DNA of 64,000 nucleotides, from assembly GCA_910574935.1 (NCBI GenBank), contig CAJTCU010000005.1, positions 29,581 through 93,580 on the forward strand. The letters are read 5' to 3'. The first letter of the stretch is position 1. Each line of letters starts with the position of its first letter. Shown in pieces: positions 1-8,870 of this stretch. Position numbers and translations under genes: made by a program. Source of the DNA: Oscillospiraceae bacterium. Lineage in GTDB: Bacteria; Bacillota; Clostridia; Oscillospirales; Acutalibacteraceae. Below the pieces are notes generated by a model. The model was not told where the DNA came from and searched no databases. It worked only from the letters and a program-made list of their open reading frames with translations.

Positions 1-700
1 TGACTAGTGGCTATCCCTCCATGGGTCTTTTATCCCCACTTCATCGGTACTATGCCACCACATTCACCAGCACAAGGGCAGGTTATATCAATGACTTTCC
101 CTGCCGCCGTTTCATCGGGTTCAGGCCCTCCGCGTTGCTGGCTTACCACGTTCCAATCATCCTATCCGTAATAGTTTTACTATCCAGTACCCTTAGGTCT
201 TCTCTATAGGCCTGTCTGCTTGCCACCGCCTGTAACGGTGCAGGGACTTTCATAACGGGCGAGTTTTACTCATCCCCACAGACCTCACTCTCAGGTGAGA
301 TTGGCCTTTCGACCAATTCCGGATTTAGACCCGTACAATCGAGAATACGCCTCCACCATGCTGTAACATAATGGATTCTAACCATAGATACTGAGAGTTG
401 ACCTCCGGTCAACTCTTGGACTCCCGGCCTATCACGCACTCGACCACCTCTGGTTCGCTGTTCCTGTACCGCGTTGCCGCGGCCTTAGGGCGCGCTCTCA
501 GCCGACTTCACCGAGCTCATAACACTTCTGCCCCTGAAAGCATCCATGCCATTCGGAGTATCAGAGCAGGCATTTGGGGGCGTTACCCCTTCATTCCACC
601 TGTCGGACGATTAGTTCTATGAAACCATCTTATGAAGCTCCTTTCAATCTTCTCTTTCTTGGCTCCACGCCTAACCTTTTCAGTTAGGAACGTGTCGCAC
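1..700 (-). mobile_element. Group II intron, 5' part (ribozyme domains), running off the left edge
   Basis: Read on the minus strand, the segment starts at position 700 with GTGCGAC, the conserved 5' end of bacterial group II introns. It continues as about 700 bases of highly structured, non-coding RNA-like sequence with many short stems (for example CCTAAC/GTTAGG directly after the 5' end and AGAGTTGACC/GGTCAACTCT near 390-420) and no long reading frame. The conserved domain 5 and the reverse transcriptase/maturase gene would lie beyond position 1 and cannot be seen. It interrupts a Cna-B/SpaA-type surface protein gene exactly where that protein's third repeat begins. The resemblance to 23S rRNA-like structured DNA was considered and dismissed. 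Type assignment rests on the 5' consensus and structure, not on an observed maturase. Confidence 0.8.
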
Positions 701-1583
701 CGCCATTTTCGTCCGTGACAAGGATATGGCTCTCACCAGTAGTCTGAGAGGTCAGCTTAAAGGCCACGTTCGCAAAGCGATGCATGGTGTCCTCGCCCAC
801 CTTGACAAACTTCAGCTCGCCCCGGATCACCTGATTATAGGCCGCGTCCCCCTCCCGGAACTCGGTGATTTCACCATCCTTCCGGACTGTGAAATCCCGG
901 ACCTTCTTGTCGGTCCACAGATAGCCTTTGCCGGGCTTGCTCTCCGCGAGAGTATAGGTGCCGTAGGGCAGGGCGCGCACATCGGACTGCGCCACGCCAT
1001 CCTTGACCTCGATGGTAAGGCACACCTCATCCGGCTGGTACAAAGCGCCGTCCACATACACGGCGTTTTTGCTCTTGTTGGTGATTTCAAACAGGGTACC
1101 GTCCAGGCTTGCGCCGCCCAGAGGGGTCAGCAGCAGAGATTCCAAGTCGCGTTTCTCGATGAGAACGCCGCCGCGAACCACCTCGTTGTCCATGAAGAAC
1201 GGATAGACCTTGAGGTTTTCCGTGACTTCCACCTGCTGGTCGGGGGCGGTGTTCAGCATGGATTCATTGGTGGCGCTTTCGTGGAGGATATAGGAGCCGT
1301 AGGGCAGAGCGTCCGGGGCGGTGCTGGCCTTACCCTCGCTGTCGGTGGTAAGAGTCAAAGCTACCTCGCCGGGAGCTATGCTCTTATCGTTGACAATGAC
1401 CGGATTCCGGCTGTCGTTGATGATTTCAAAGGTAATGCCGGAAAAGTCCGCGTCACCCTGGGGCGTGCTGCCGGTGATGGTGTCCCGTTTCTCCACGGAC
1501 AAACCGCCGCGCACCACGTCATTATCTGCGGTGAAAGTGTACATCTTTCCATCCTAAGATAGCTTTTTGATTGTGTTTCGCAT
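701..1583 (-). pseudogene. Cna-B/SpaA-like repeat surface protein, broken at both ends
   Basis: The visible reading frame carries three imperfect repeats of roughly 100 residues. Each begins with a VVRG/VIRG-type motif followed by a lysine-rich strand and ends in a LPYGSY/LPYGTY motif, typical of SpaA/Cna-B prealbumin-like folds of surface adhesins carried by Clostridia ICEs. A good ribosome binding site (AAAGGAGAGG) precedes an ATG at 1583 encoding MRNTIKKLS, which looks like the start of a signal peptide. Three codons before the next methionine, an in-frame TAG (1554-1556) follows, so most of the secretion signal seems to be deleted. The third repeat is cut at 700 by a group II intron. It should be non-functional unless the intron splices and the amber is bypassed. 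It is the last visible gene of the conjugation module. Confidence 0.7.
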
Positions 1584-1641
1584 GAAAACCTCTCCTTTGA
1601 TTGAGTTGCACATCAATCCGCTATTCGCGCCCGGCTACAGC

Positions 1642-2088
1642 TTAGTAATCCTCGTCATCCTCGTCCGGGTCGTCTCCCCGGCGTTTCTTCAGCACTGCCA
1701 GAACGACCAACACCCCGATGGCTACTACAAGCCCGCCGCCGAACAGCCCCAGTTGCCAGACCGGGATATCTCTCAGCGTAAACTCCGGGTCAACCGGTTC
1801 CACTTCTGAGACCGTGATGGTAGCCTGTGGCGGAGCACTCTCCTCCGCCGCAAGAGTCGGTGCAGGAGTGAAACTCGGCTTCTCCGATGGTGCTGGAGAG
1901 GGGAGCGGTTCCGGTTCCGACTCCGGCGTGGGGGCGGGTACGGCTGAGCCAATACAACTCAGCTGATAGCAGGAGCTGCCGCCGATCTCCAGCCGGAGAA
2001 CGCCGTCGTCCCCAACAGGGATCGTGCCGGGGTACATGCCGGAGTCCGTCTTGAGTCGGAACTCCACCCCAGCCCAAGAGGAGCGCAC
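1642..2088 (-). CDS. Membrane-anchored ICE protein of unknown function
   Basis: The 148-residue product has an N-terminal beta-rich segment, a proline/glutamate/serine-rich spacer (about residues 50-95), one transmembrane helix near residues 113-133 and a charged, acidic C-terminal tail (KKRRGDDPDEDDEDY). This is the architecture of a surface protein held by its C-terminus, although no LPXTG motif is present. The start is uncertain: GTG at 2088 lies directly after an in-frame stop. The alternative frame just upstream encodes a hydrophobic stretch (FLSALLLGW) that looks like a signal peptide core, so a one-base indel near 2060-2075 may have separated signal and mature parts. It lies between the S1/YbjN-like genes and the surface adhesin at the end of the conjugation operon. 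Function not recognised. Confidence 0.55.
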   Translation of the reverse strand: MRSSWAGVEFRLKTDSGMYPGTIPVGDDGVLRLEIGGSSCYQLSCIGSAVPAPTPESEPEPLPSPAPSEKPSFTPAPTLAAEESAPPQATITVSEVEPVDPEFTLRDIPVWQLGLFGGGLVVAIGVLVVLAVLKKRRGDDPDEDDEDY

Positions 2089-2119
2089 TCAAAAACACTC
2101 CACCAGTGCTTGTCGGAAT

Positions 2120-2521
2120 TTACAACTGTTTTTTCAAAATTTTTTCATAGCCACGCTCAGCTTCGCCCATACAGCGGTTCAGCATCTCTATGAATCGCTC
2201 CCGGGTCAGCTCGGTGTCCAGCCATTGAGTGGCACGGTAGGCGTAGCAGTGGGTGTCGCTGTTGATGGTGTGGCAGCCCAGGATGCTGTGCAGGTTCATG
2301 TCGTTAGTATCGAGGAACTGGGCCACGGAGGCCGGTATCGGGATGGCCCGGGCTAGGCAGATTACCATGAGCGGATGGAGCGGGGAGAAAGAGATTTGCA
2401 GATACCACCCGCTCAGATTGACGGACAGGCTCATTCCGTCTTCATACTCTATGGGCAGCGCCTCTCGAAGCATTGCACGGGCATTGGACGCAAGCTCAGC
2501 ACGGCGGGCCTGCTCTTTCAC
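2120..2521 (-). CDS. Hypothetical ICE protein
   Basis: The predicted 133-residue soluble protein has no signal peptide and no transmembrane helix. It begins MKEQARRAEL and ends in a basic segment (EKILKKQL). Charged helices at both ends flank a beta-rich centre. I do not recognise a family with certainty. It sits 27 bases downstream of the S1-domain gene and just before the membrane-anchored protein, all on the minus strand, so it is likely co-transcribed with the tail of the conjugation module. Codon use resembles its neighbours. It contains no visible frameshift, unlike the genes on either side. Confidence 0.6.
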   Translation of the reverse strand: MKEQARRAELASNARAMLREALPIEYEDGMSLSVNLSGWYLQISFSPLHPLMVICLARAIPIPASVAQFLDTNDMNLHSILGCHTINSDTHCYAYRATQWLDTELTRERFIEMLNRCMGEAERGYEKILKKQL

Positions 2522-2548
2522 TGATATAGTCCCTATACGCGCCGCCCC

Positions 2549-3855
2549 CTATCTCGCCGCCGCGATGTGGGTAATGGCTCCCCAAATCCGATTGCTCTCG
2601 TGGTTGATACCAAGAATGCGCACGGTGACCCGCGCCCCTCGGGGCGGCCTGCCCCTCTTGGGATAGCTACACAGACAGTCGATGCCGCCGTCAAGAGCCA
2701 CGAACACGCCGTTCACATCCACCATGCTGACCGTGCCCACATAGCAGCTGTCCACCGAGTACATCCTCAGCGCTTTCTCATAGGGATTCTCCCCTGCCTG
2801 CTTGACCGAAGCGGTCACTTTAACGCTATCCCGACCGCTGCGCTCCACCTCCAGCACCTTCACCAGCACCCGCTGGCCCGCCTGGAAGTACAACCCTGCG
2901 TCCATCCAGCGCTGGTAGCTCAGTTCACGGAGGGGAATATAGGTCTCCAGGCCGAACAGGTCAACGAAAACACCTGCTCGGATGACGGAGACGATGCCGG
3001 CCTCGGCGCATATGCCGGAGTAGATACGATGGTTGCCGTCCCGGTCCGTGCCGAAGTAATACTCTTTGCGCTTGGCCGTCATAGCGTCCAGCCGACTGCC
3101 AACGGCAAGATTGGACTGCTGGTCGAGCCCTTGACAACGTAATCCACTTCCGCACCCAGGCGTTTTGTGAGCATATAATGGTAGAGTTCGTCCGGGGAAC
3201 GCCCACGGGTGTCCTCCGGCAATGTGACTGCCTCCTCAGCGGGAATGATGACCTTAAACGCGCCGTGGTAAATGACTGCCATGGAACCGGTCTTGGAGTT
3301 CACCGCGCGCTCCACGCCCTGCAGGGTACCGGTCAGGATGCGCCCCGTTTTCTGGGATTCCACCAAGTCCAGCAGGTCGTTGCGTGCTTTGTCCGCCTCG
3401 GTTTCCACGGTGCGGCCCGTGTCGATGCTCAGGACAGAAACCGGTCTGGTAGCAGAGCGCTGGCGCACTCTCCTCCGCCTGATCACGACGCCGTCGCCGG
3501 GTGCAGGTGCCTCTGTACCAGACTGGGTTGAAATTGAGGTCGTCTTCCGCTGTCGGCCCGCCTTCAGGGTGGTTTCAGGGTCGGTCTGGGGAGCAGCGCC
3601 TTCATCGTCCGGAGCGATTTCGCTTCCTTCTGCCAATTCTGAGCTGGTCTGGAGAAACGGGGGTTCACCATGCTCGATGGGGCCCTCTTCAGCGCTGATC
3701 GGATTATGCACACCCATTTCAGGACCGGTCTGGGGGAGAGAGCTTTCATGGGAAGAATAGGCGCCTGGATCCTGATTGGATACCTCATCTGGGGTCATTT
3801 CCGTTTCGGTCTGGGGGATTTCGTTTTCGTAAATATCGGTTATAGTTATAATAAT
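2549..3855 (-). pseudogene. S1 RNA-binding-domain ICE protein, split by a frameshift
   Basis: Two overlapping reading frames make up one protein. The N-terminal part (to 3079) has a long acidic, proline/glutamine-rich region followed by an S1-like segment. The C-terminal part (2549-3082) contains two S1-like beta-barrel repeats (GIVSVIRAGVFVDLFGLE and CYVGTVSMVDVNGVFVALDG). Restoring one base near 3130 (GGGCTC to GGGCCTC) joins them smoothly as VVKG-LDQQSNLAVGSRLDAM-TAKRKEYYFG, so a single-base deletion is inferred. The start is also damaged: after the ribosome binding site AAAGGAGG the first in-frame codons are ATT ATT ATA, with no ATG. Proteins of this kind are commonly found beside conjugation genes in Clostridia ICEs; their role is unknown. 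Very likely inactive. Confidence 0.75.
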
Positions 3856-3873
3856 TCCTCCTTTTTTGCATGG

Positions 3874-3897
3874 AAAAAGCACCTCACAAAGAGGTGC
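3874..3897 (-). terminator. Intrinsic terminator after the orphan RelB gene
   Basis: On the minus strand a GCACCTC/GAGGTGC stem with a short loop is followed directly by CTTTTTCC. It lies between the relB-like gene and the S1-domain gene, and so would separate transcription of the transfer genes from the downstream genes. Confidence 0.7.
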
Positions 3898-3928
3898 GGA
3901 TTGGTTTCTAATGCTATTCTATAATGTG

Positions 3929-4234
3929 TCATTTAGTGCAATCTTTTCGGATTTCCTCAAAGACCTTGCCAGCCGGTTTGGTTCTGCCCTCAAGAACATC
4001 CTGGTACCCCTTCTCCAATTCCGCGTCAAGCTCCTGTGGGGTCAGCCTACTCATGTCCACAATCTTTGCCTGTGGCAGCTTTATTTCAAAGGGAATACCT
4101 CGCTGCAAGATGATCTGCTTGTAAAACATATTGATGGCATTAGAAACAGGGATGCCAAGCGCGGTCAAAATGCTCTCGGCCTGTTCCTTTACCTCCGGCT
4201 CAATGCGGGCATAGAGATTTGCTGTTTTTGCCAT
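3929..4234 (-). CDS. RelB/DinJ-family antitoxin without an adjacent toxin
   Basis: The product has about 101 residues from the ATG at 4234, chosen because GAAAGGAGCG lies at the right distance upstream; longer upstream frames lack such a site. The N-terminal MAKTANLYARIEPEVKEQAE is the ribbon-helix-helix DNA-binding strand and helix of RelB/DinJ antitoxins, followed by the family's LGIPVSNAINMFYKQ helix and a C-terminal toxin-binding region. RelB-type antitoxins normally repress their own promoter and neutralise a RelE/YafQ mRNA interferase encoded directly downstream. Here a terminator and then the S1-domain gene follow, and VirD4 lies upstream, so no toxin gene is present. It is either a remnant or a free-standing antitoxin or regulator. 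Confidence 0.85.
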   Translation of the reverse strand: MAKTANLYARIEPEVKEQAESILTALGIPVSNAINMFYKQIILQRGIPFEIKLPQAKIVDMSRLTPQELDAELEKGYQDVLEGRTKPAGKVFEEIRKDCTK

Positions 4235-4319
4235 GAAAAACGCTCCTTTCCTGTGGCACCGATTGGCTTTTCTTATATTATATCCTATTGTCCGCACAAA
4301 AGCAATATGTTTTTGTGAA

Positions 4320-6185
4320 TTAGAAATCTGCCGGCGGCTTTGCAGAGCTGTACAGGCTGGACGTTGACTTTCGTGCCGACTTCGGCTCATCCCGTTCTGG
4401 TGGTGATTGAGCAGGCTTTGGAGTAAGTTGCCGCTCTGCCCAATAATTCAAAATAGAAGTCCTCTCCAGCTCGCCCGCCATAGAGTGCTTGGTGTAGTCC
4501 AGCTTCTTGAGTCTGAGAACATTGCAGCCCCGAATGATACACAGCAGCTCCTCGTTTGGCAGCCTCAGCACTTCATCCGGGGTCAACAGTTTCCTCCATC
4601 CTTGCCCTTCGGTCTGCCTATACTGTGGTATGAACTGGGTCACTGCCATAGTTTGCCGGGTGGTGGATGTGGAGTCCACCCGGATGCTCATGTCCCCGCT
4701 CCGGGAGGAGAAATACTGCGCGGTCATGTCGTCCGTACACCCCAGCATGAGCTGGATGTCAGCATTGCCGATTATCTCCGACCATAGATTGTTGGGGTAC
4801 CGGTTCTGTAGCTGCCCCAGGCTCTGCACCGCCAGCATCACTCGGATGTCCCGGGAACGAATCACCGAGAGAGACCTGGCAAAATCCGAACCGTCCGCCG
4901 CGCCGCCGATTCTGCCGATATTGTTGAACTCGTCTAAGATTAGATTCACCGGCACGACACATTTCCCACCCGGCTGGCTGTCCGCGAATCGGGTCAACCT
5001 TATAAACAGGAATGAGAAAAACAGCGAGGACAGGAACGCCATAGTAGCGTCTTGGTCGCTCAATATAATGTAATATGCACACTTTCGCTGCCCAGGCGCG
5101 GTCAGGTTGATGTCCGAGCGAGTGATAATGTTCCGCACCGACTGGTTCTGCAGCACCTGCAGCCGGGTGCCCAGCCCAAGCACGATTCCAGAACGCACCG
5201 CGTCACTGGACTGAGAGAACAGGTTGAAAGGCGCCCGGGCCGGGTGGCTCAGAGGGAGCTTACTGAACATAGCGGTGAGCTGGCGCTCGCTGTTCTGGGT
5301 GAGGGTCTGGTAAACAGTGGCCAGGTTCTTGGATTCAGCACCAAGCGTACTATCCTGGTCTATATAAAGGATAAGCGCTTTCAGCAGATAAGCCTCTCCG
5401 TTGTCCCAGAAATGATCCGTTTCGCCGGAACTGGTATTTCCGATGATGACGTTCGTCAGCACCTGGGCCATGAGGGTATCGCCGCCTAAGTCAGCCATGC
5501 AGTTCCAAGAGTCGCCGTGGGCGGGGTCTACCAGATTGAACACCTTGACCTCATACCCATGCTTGCGGTACAATTCCGAGGTATCGTCATACAATTCTGA
5601 CTTTGGATCAGTTATTACCACCGACTCCCCTCGCCTAATAGCCTGGAACAACGCGTTGCGTATGACTGCCCGGGACTTCATGGTGCCGGACGCGCCAAAC
5701 ACCGCGACGTGCCGATTGAGCCGGGTGTCCTCGGGCATACAGACCGCCCTGCCACGGTGCTCACCAAGAATCGTACCCTTGGCTTTGTTGATGGAATTGA
5801 TTTCCAGAACCGACTGCATCTCCTTCTCACTCATCCAGCCTGCCGTGCCGTAGGCCCCGGTGGAGCTGGTCTTGAACCCGCGAGGGTCAAAGTCTTTTCC
5901 AGCAAACCGGCCTTGCAGCTTGAAAAAAATCGCAAGGCCACCTGTCAAAGCAAGAATCAGGCCCATGCCTTTCAGCCCGTTCAAACTAAAGGCTGCCGGA
6001 AAGCATACCACAGGATTCCAGTCCACCGGCTCCATCTGCACCTGCCCAGCGATACCGTCCCGCGCCAGCCAAACCTCATAGTTCGTAAAAAGTTGCCCAA
6101 GCACCTCTCCCAGATATAGCAGCGCCGTGACCGCCAGCACAATGCTGATAATCACGGCCACCCGGCGCTTATTCAAAAGTATCAC
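4320..6185 (-). CDS. VirD4/TraG-type coupling protein (T4SS ATPase)
   Basis: This 621-residue inner-membrane ATPase recruits the relaxase-DNA complex to the conjugation channel. Two N-terminal transmembrane helices (about residues 9-28 and 70-88) precede the TraG/TraD nucleotide-binding domain. Walker A is GASGTMKS near residue 164, with methionine where glycine is usual; this variant occurs in the Clostridia ICE branch of the family. Walker B is VNLILDEFNN near 413-422. The gene overlaps the upstream gene by 17 bases, and an AAGGAGA site precedes GTG at 6185, although a TTG nine bases further in is possible. It appears intact, unlike its partner VirB4. A C-terminal fragment of a second coupling protein lies at 35.5 kb, showing that more than one ICE contributed to the island. 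Confidence 0.92.
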   Translation of the reverse strand: MILLNKRRVAVIISIVLAVTALLYLGEVLGQLFTNYEVWLARDGIAGQVQMEPVDWNPVVCFPAAFSLNGLKGMGLILALTGGLAIFFKLQGRFAGKDFDPRGFKTSSTGAYGTAGWMSEKEMQSVLEINSINKAKGTILGEHRGRAVCMPEDTRLNRHVAVFGASGTMKSRAVIRNALFQAIRRGESVVITDPKSELYDDTSELYRKHGYEVKVFNLVDPAHGDSWNCMADLGGDTLMAQVLTNVIIGNTSSGETDHFWDNGEAYLLKALILYIDQDSTLGAESKNLATVYQTLTQNSERQLTAMFSKLPLSHPARAPFNLFSQSSDAVRSGIVLGLGTRLQVLQNQSVRNIITRSDINLTAPGQRKCAYYIILSDQDATMAFLSSLFFSFLFIRLTRFADSQPGGKCVVPVNLILDEFNNIGRIGGAADGSDFARSLSVIRSRDIRVMLAVQSLGQLQNRYPNNLWSEIIGNADIQLMLGCTDDMTAQYFSSRSGDMSIRVDSTSTTRQTMAVTQFIPQYRQTEGQGWRKLLTPDEVLRLPNEELLCIIRGCNVLRLKKLDYTKHSMAGELERTSILNYWAERQLTPKPAQSPPERDEPKSARKSTSSLYSSAKPPADF

Positions 6186-7320
6186 TCTCCTTAATTTCTA
6201 ACGCTTCCTCTATCGCCTCCAATTCTATCGTTTTTATGACTGCCCGACCCTCCAGATACTCTCGCAAGAACTCCACCTGATGTGGAAAACAAAGCACCTC
6301 GAAGGGGCCGGGGATGTGTTCGATTGCCTCCTTGAACCGAATGAGCCGGTTGAGGTCACTGTCCAGATGGGAGAAAATGTATCCACCGTCCACACAGGCA
6401 TCGTACTCGAACCGGCCTATTCCATAAGAACGGGTCTCGGGAAGAAATAGTGCGTCAAGTATACGCTCTTTCCAGTTGGGTACGGTCAAAATACGCATTT
6501 GCCGCACTCCCATCTCATTCAGCGGAACAAAGTGGATATGCTGATATGCCGCGTCCGACCGCATGGTTTTATGCTGCCCCGCACTTTTCTCTGAGAATGA
6601 TTGCAGGGCAATTCCCTCAGAGGCCCCGAAAAGGATCGCGGAGTCCACCGTCTGCACCCCGGCGTTCAGGCGGGCAAGCTCTGTGAGATAGTATACCGTC
6701 TTGACCTCGCCCATGCCGTTCCACTTCATGGCGGTGTCGCGGGTATTATAGACCCCATAGCACCCGCCGGGGTAGAACGTCGCGCCGATCATCCTGGTGA
6801 AAGTGGTCTTTGCCGTTTCCGGGCCGGAAATCCTCTTTATATCCTTAGAAAGATACAGAGAGGGAGTTTTGAGAACAACCGACTGGATAGCATCATTTTG
6901 CAGCCTGGGCAGCAGGTATGGTCTAAGCTCCATTCCCGCCCGCATACAGACTGCCGCTGCCTCCGCCACCCGGTGGTTCCTGTCCAGATGCTGACTGTCA
7001 CCAGGGAAGTGGTGCTCCCAGAAAGATCCCATATAGTACCGGTAAGCGTCCTCATGCACCCACTCCAAGATAGGTAACGCCCGCTTGTAGAGCCGAACCG
7101 TTTTTGCCTTTCCGCTCCCGGTAACAGTGAACAGCCGGCAGGACAACTCGTCACCTGTTTGCGTATTCCGAAACACCTCGGGAGCGCTCAATTTTACGAC
7201 CAGAGCCTTATAGACCCGCTCACTCCCAAGCAGCCCCAAAGACAGGAACGGGAACTCGCCCGCGAAAGACAGTAGAGCCACCAGCTTTGACATATGACTG
7301 CCGGGCCTGAACTGCACCAT
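6169..7320 (-). CDS. Conserved ICE protein of unknown function
   Basis: The protein has about 383 residues from the ATG at 7320 (AAGAGGTGATTCA upstream). An in-frame start at 7428 would add 36 residues but has no ribosome binding site. It is soluble, with no membrane helix or signal peptide. The N-terminal third resembles a small winged-helix-like or replication-relaxation-type fold (LVALLSFAGEFPFLSLGLLG), followed by a mixed alpha/beta body. I cannot name the family. It sits directly upstream of the coupling protein with a short overlap and downstream of two other unknown ICE genes, so a role in DNA processing or mating-apparatus function is only an inference from position. Confidence 0.7.
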   Translation of the reverse strand: MVQFRPGSHMSKLVALLSFAGEFPFLSLGLLGSERVYKALVVKLSAPEVFRNTQTGDELSCRLFTVTGSGKAKTVRLYKRALPILEWVHEDAYRYYMGSFWEHHFPGDSQHLDRNHRVAEAAAVCMRAGMELRPYLLPRLQNDAIQSVVLKTPSLYLSKDIKRISGPETAKTTFTRMIGATFYPGGCYGVYNTRDTAMKWNGMGEVKTVYYLTELARLNAGVQTVDSAILFGASEGIALQSFSEKSAGQHKTMRSDAAYQHIHFVPLNEMGVRQMRILTVPNWKERILDALFLPETRSYGIGRFEYDACVDGGYIFSHLDSDLNRLIRFKEAIEHIPGPFEVLCFPHQVEFLREYLEGRAVIKTIELEAIEEALEIKESDTFE

Positions 7321-7476
7321 TGAATCACCTCTTGAATATTGGAAGAACCCGACGTTGGCCGAACTCTCTCGGTCGGGTATCTCCAAGTTTTTTCGCTTAC
7401 AAAAAGCTGAAAACATCAGCATTTTCACGTTGTCGTTGAGTTGTGTAAATCTAACAACCCCGAAAATTGGCCTATT

Positions 7477-8172
7477 TTACATATCTTTTCGGGGCAAATC
7501 TCCGCAATTTTCGTAGAGTGGCAGGCCCTCCTCGGGCATTGATTTCTCGACAGCCAGCCATTTCTGGAATTCTGCCTTGGGAACAACATAGACCTCCGTG
7601 CGCTCCTTCTCAGCGGCAGCACTGCAATAAAAATGATTGCACACCCCGGGGCTGTCATCCGGCATGGTGTAGAGGGCCACAATATCGCTGACGATGTTGA
7701 CCTCCAGGTTGTCGTGGTCCCGCCACTGGCGTTCTGGCTTGTCCCTGCTGTAGACGTGTCGCAAAATCAGGACACAATCAGGGTAATGCACCGGCGGCTT
7801 GTCCTGGAAGAAGCGCCGCATGGCAGGGTAAAGATACCCGCGAATATAGTCGGCGGAACGCTGATTTTTCCTCGGGAGCAGCAGTGGCAACCGTAAGGAA
7901 AACCACCCCTCCGCTGTATACCCAACCTCCACCGGGACAGCCTCCCTTATTGCTTTCTCAACGTGCGCCTTTGCAAGCGGGTTCCCGGTATACCCCGGCA
8001 ATGCCCGGGTCAACAGCGTCAGCCGCTCCGAGTTGTACTCCAGCCGCAAGGCGTGCTCCAAAGCCGCATCGTACCGGCCATTTTCAGCCATCCAGCGGAT
8101 ATTATCCATCTGCTGGGCCATCTGTTTCAACTTGGACTCGGCCTGTCCAAGCACCTCAAGAAATATGCTCAT
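7477..8172 (-). CDS. Conserved ICE protein (DUF6100-like)
   Basis: The 231-residue soluble protein has an N-terminal helical coiled region (QAESKLKQMAQQMDNIRWM) followed by an alpha/beta domain containing the segment NQRSADYIRGYLYPAMRRFF and an HVYS...RDHDNLEVN stretch. It resembles small ICE proteins labelled DUF6100, but this rests on recollection of the family only. The ATG at 8172 follows ACGGAGGTACACA and overlaps the end of the preceding gene, suggesting translational coupling. No catalytic motif is evident apart from the conserved-looking HD. It is intact and in the same transcription unit as VirD4. Confidence 0.65.
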   Translation of the reverse strand: MSIFLEVLGQAESKLKQMAQQMDNIRWMAENGRYDAALEHALRLEYNSERLTLLTRALPGYTGNPLAKAHVEKAIREAVPVEVGYTAEGWFSLRLPLLLPRKNQRSADYIRGYLYPAMRRFFQDKPPVHYPDCVLILRHVYSRDKPERQWRDHDNLEVNIVSDIVALYTMPDDSPGVCNHFYCSAAAEKERTEVYVVPKAEFQKWLAVEKSMPEEGLPLYENCGDLPRKDM

Positions 8173-8689
8173 TGTGTACCTCCGTGTAAAATTTTACCTC
8201 TGGTTCATCTCTCCCCTGGAACTCCACCGTTGCGAACAGGCACGGTGCTTTGGGAAGTTTCAACCCCTCTGCCATAGCAATGTGGGGCAGGACAATGATA
8301 TACTTTAGGTCCTCCTGTGGCTGCAAAAGCCGTAATTGGCTTTGCTCGCCCTCATATAGCACCACGATTTCATACCCAATATCCTCCTTGAGGAAGAATA
8401 ATTGTGACGGATATACCGCCGGATAGTGGTCCAGTGGCCCTACCTGGTCAAAAAATTTCAGCAGTATCCATACCGCCAGAATTGTCCGCTGGTCTGGCTT
8501 GCTCATAGGGTCAAGCCCAACATAGTACCCGCCGGAGATATCTTCTATCTGTCCCCGGCGGTGTAGGTTCTTCAAGATTTTCTCAGCCGTGCCCGGCGGT
8601 TTCTTTAACATCCGGGTCACTTGGGACCGGGGCAGGGCTCCATATTGGCTCAGCCATTGTACCACATACTGCTCGTCGGCAAGCAGCAT
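8156..8689 (-). CDS. Winged-helix ICE protein (DUF5697-like)
   Basis: About 177 residues are encoded from the ATG at 8689, which has AAGGAGG eight bases upstream. The first 60 residues form a helix-turn-helix/winged-helix unit (WLSQYGALPRSQVTRML followed by a helix and a GGYYVG wing). The rest is alpha/beta and ends with acidic strands. The layout fits the DUF5697-like proteins of Clostridia conjugative elements, related to replication-relaxation winged-helix proteins, and DNA binding is plausible. It is separated from the VirB4 remnant by about 180 bases that hold repeated TACGCATT-like motifs, so it may be the first gene of its own transcript, with the two following genes and virD4. Confidence 0.6.
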   Translation of the reverse strand: MLLADEQYVVQWLSQYGALPRSQVTRMLKKPPGTAEKILKNLHRRGQIEDISGGYYVGLDPMSKPDQRTILAVWILLKFFDQVGPLDHYPAVYPSQLFFLKEDIGYEIVVLYEGEQSQLRLLQPQEDLKYIIVLPHIAMAEGLKLPKAPCLFATVEFQGRDEPEVKFYTEVHNEHIS

Positions 8690-8698
8690 GGGCATCAC

Positions 8699-8870
8699 CT
8701 CCTTGTAATATGCGCATTTTCAGGCGAATTGAAATGCGTTTTTTGTAGTTTTCCTTACGATTTCACCCCCAAAATGGCCTGTTTTAGCATGAAAATGGGC
8801 CACATAGGGGGCTTTATACGTATTTCAAGCACCAATACGCATTTTACCAGAAATACGCTTTACGCATTAC
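8699..8870 (-). promoter_or_regulatory. Non-coding gap with repeated TACGCATT-like motifs
   Basis: Between the VirB4 remnant and the winged-helix gene there is no coding potential, but short related motifs recur: TATGCGCATTTT, AATGCGTTTT, AATACGCATTTT, AATACGCTTTACGCATT. Spacing is irregular. They could be binding sites for the winged-helix protein encoded just downstream or an iteron-like array; no clear promoter was identified. Confidence 0.35.

Noticed and set aside
1-680. rRNA-like structured sequence at the left edge
   Set aside because: The GTGCGAC boundary inside a coding gene and the absence of conserved rRNA blocks fit a group II intron better than rRNA.
726-1562. Long plus-strand frame opposite the Cna-B gene
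   Set aside because: The minus strand encodes clear repeated Cna-B modules with a ribosome site; the plus frame is a shadow.
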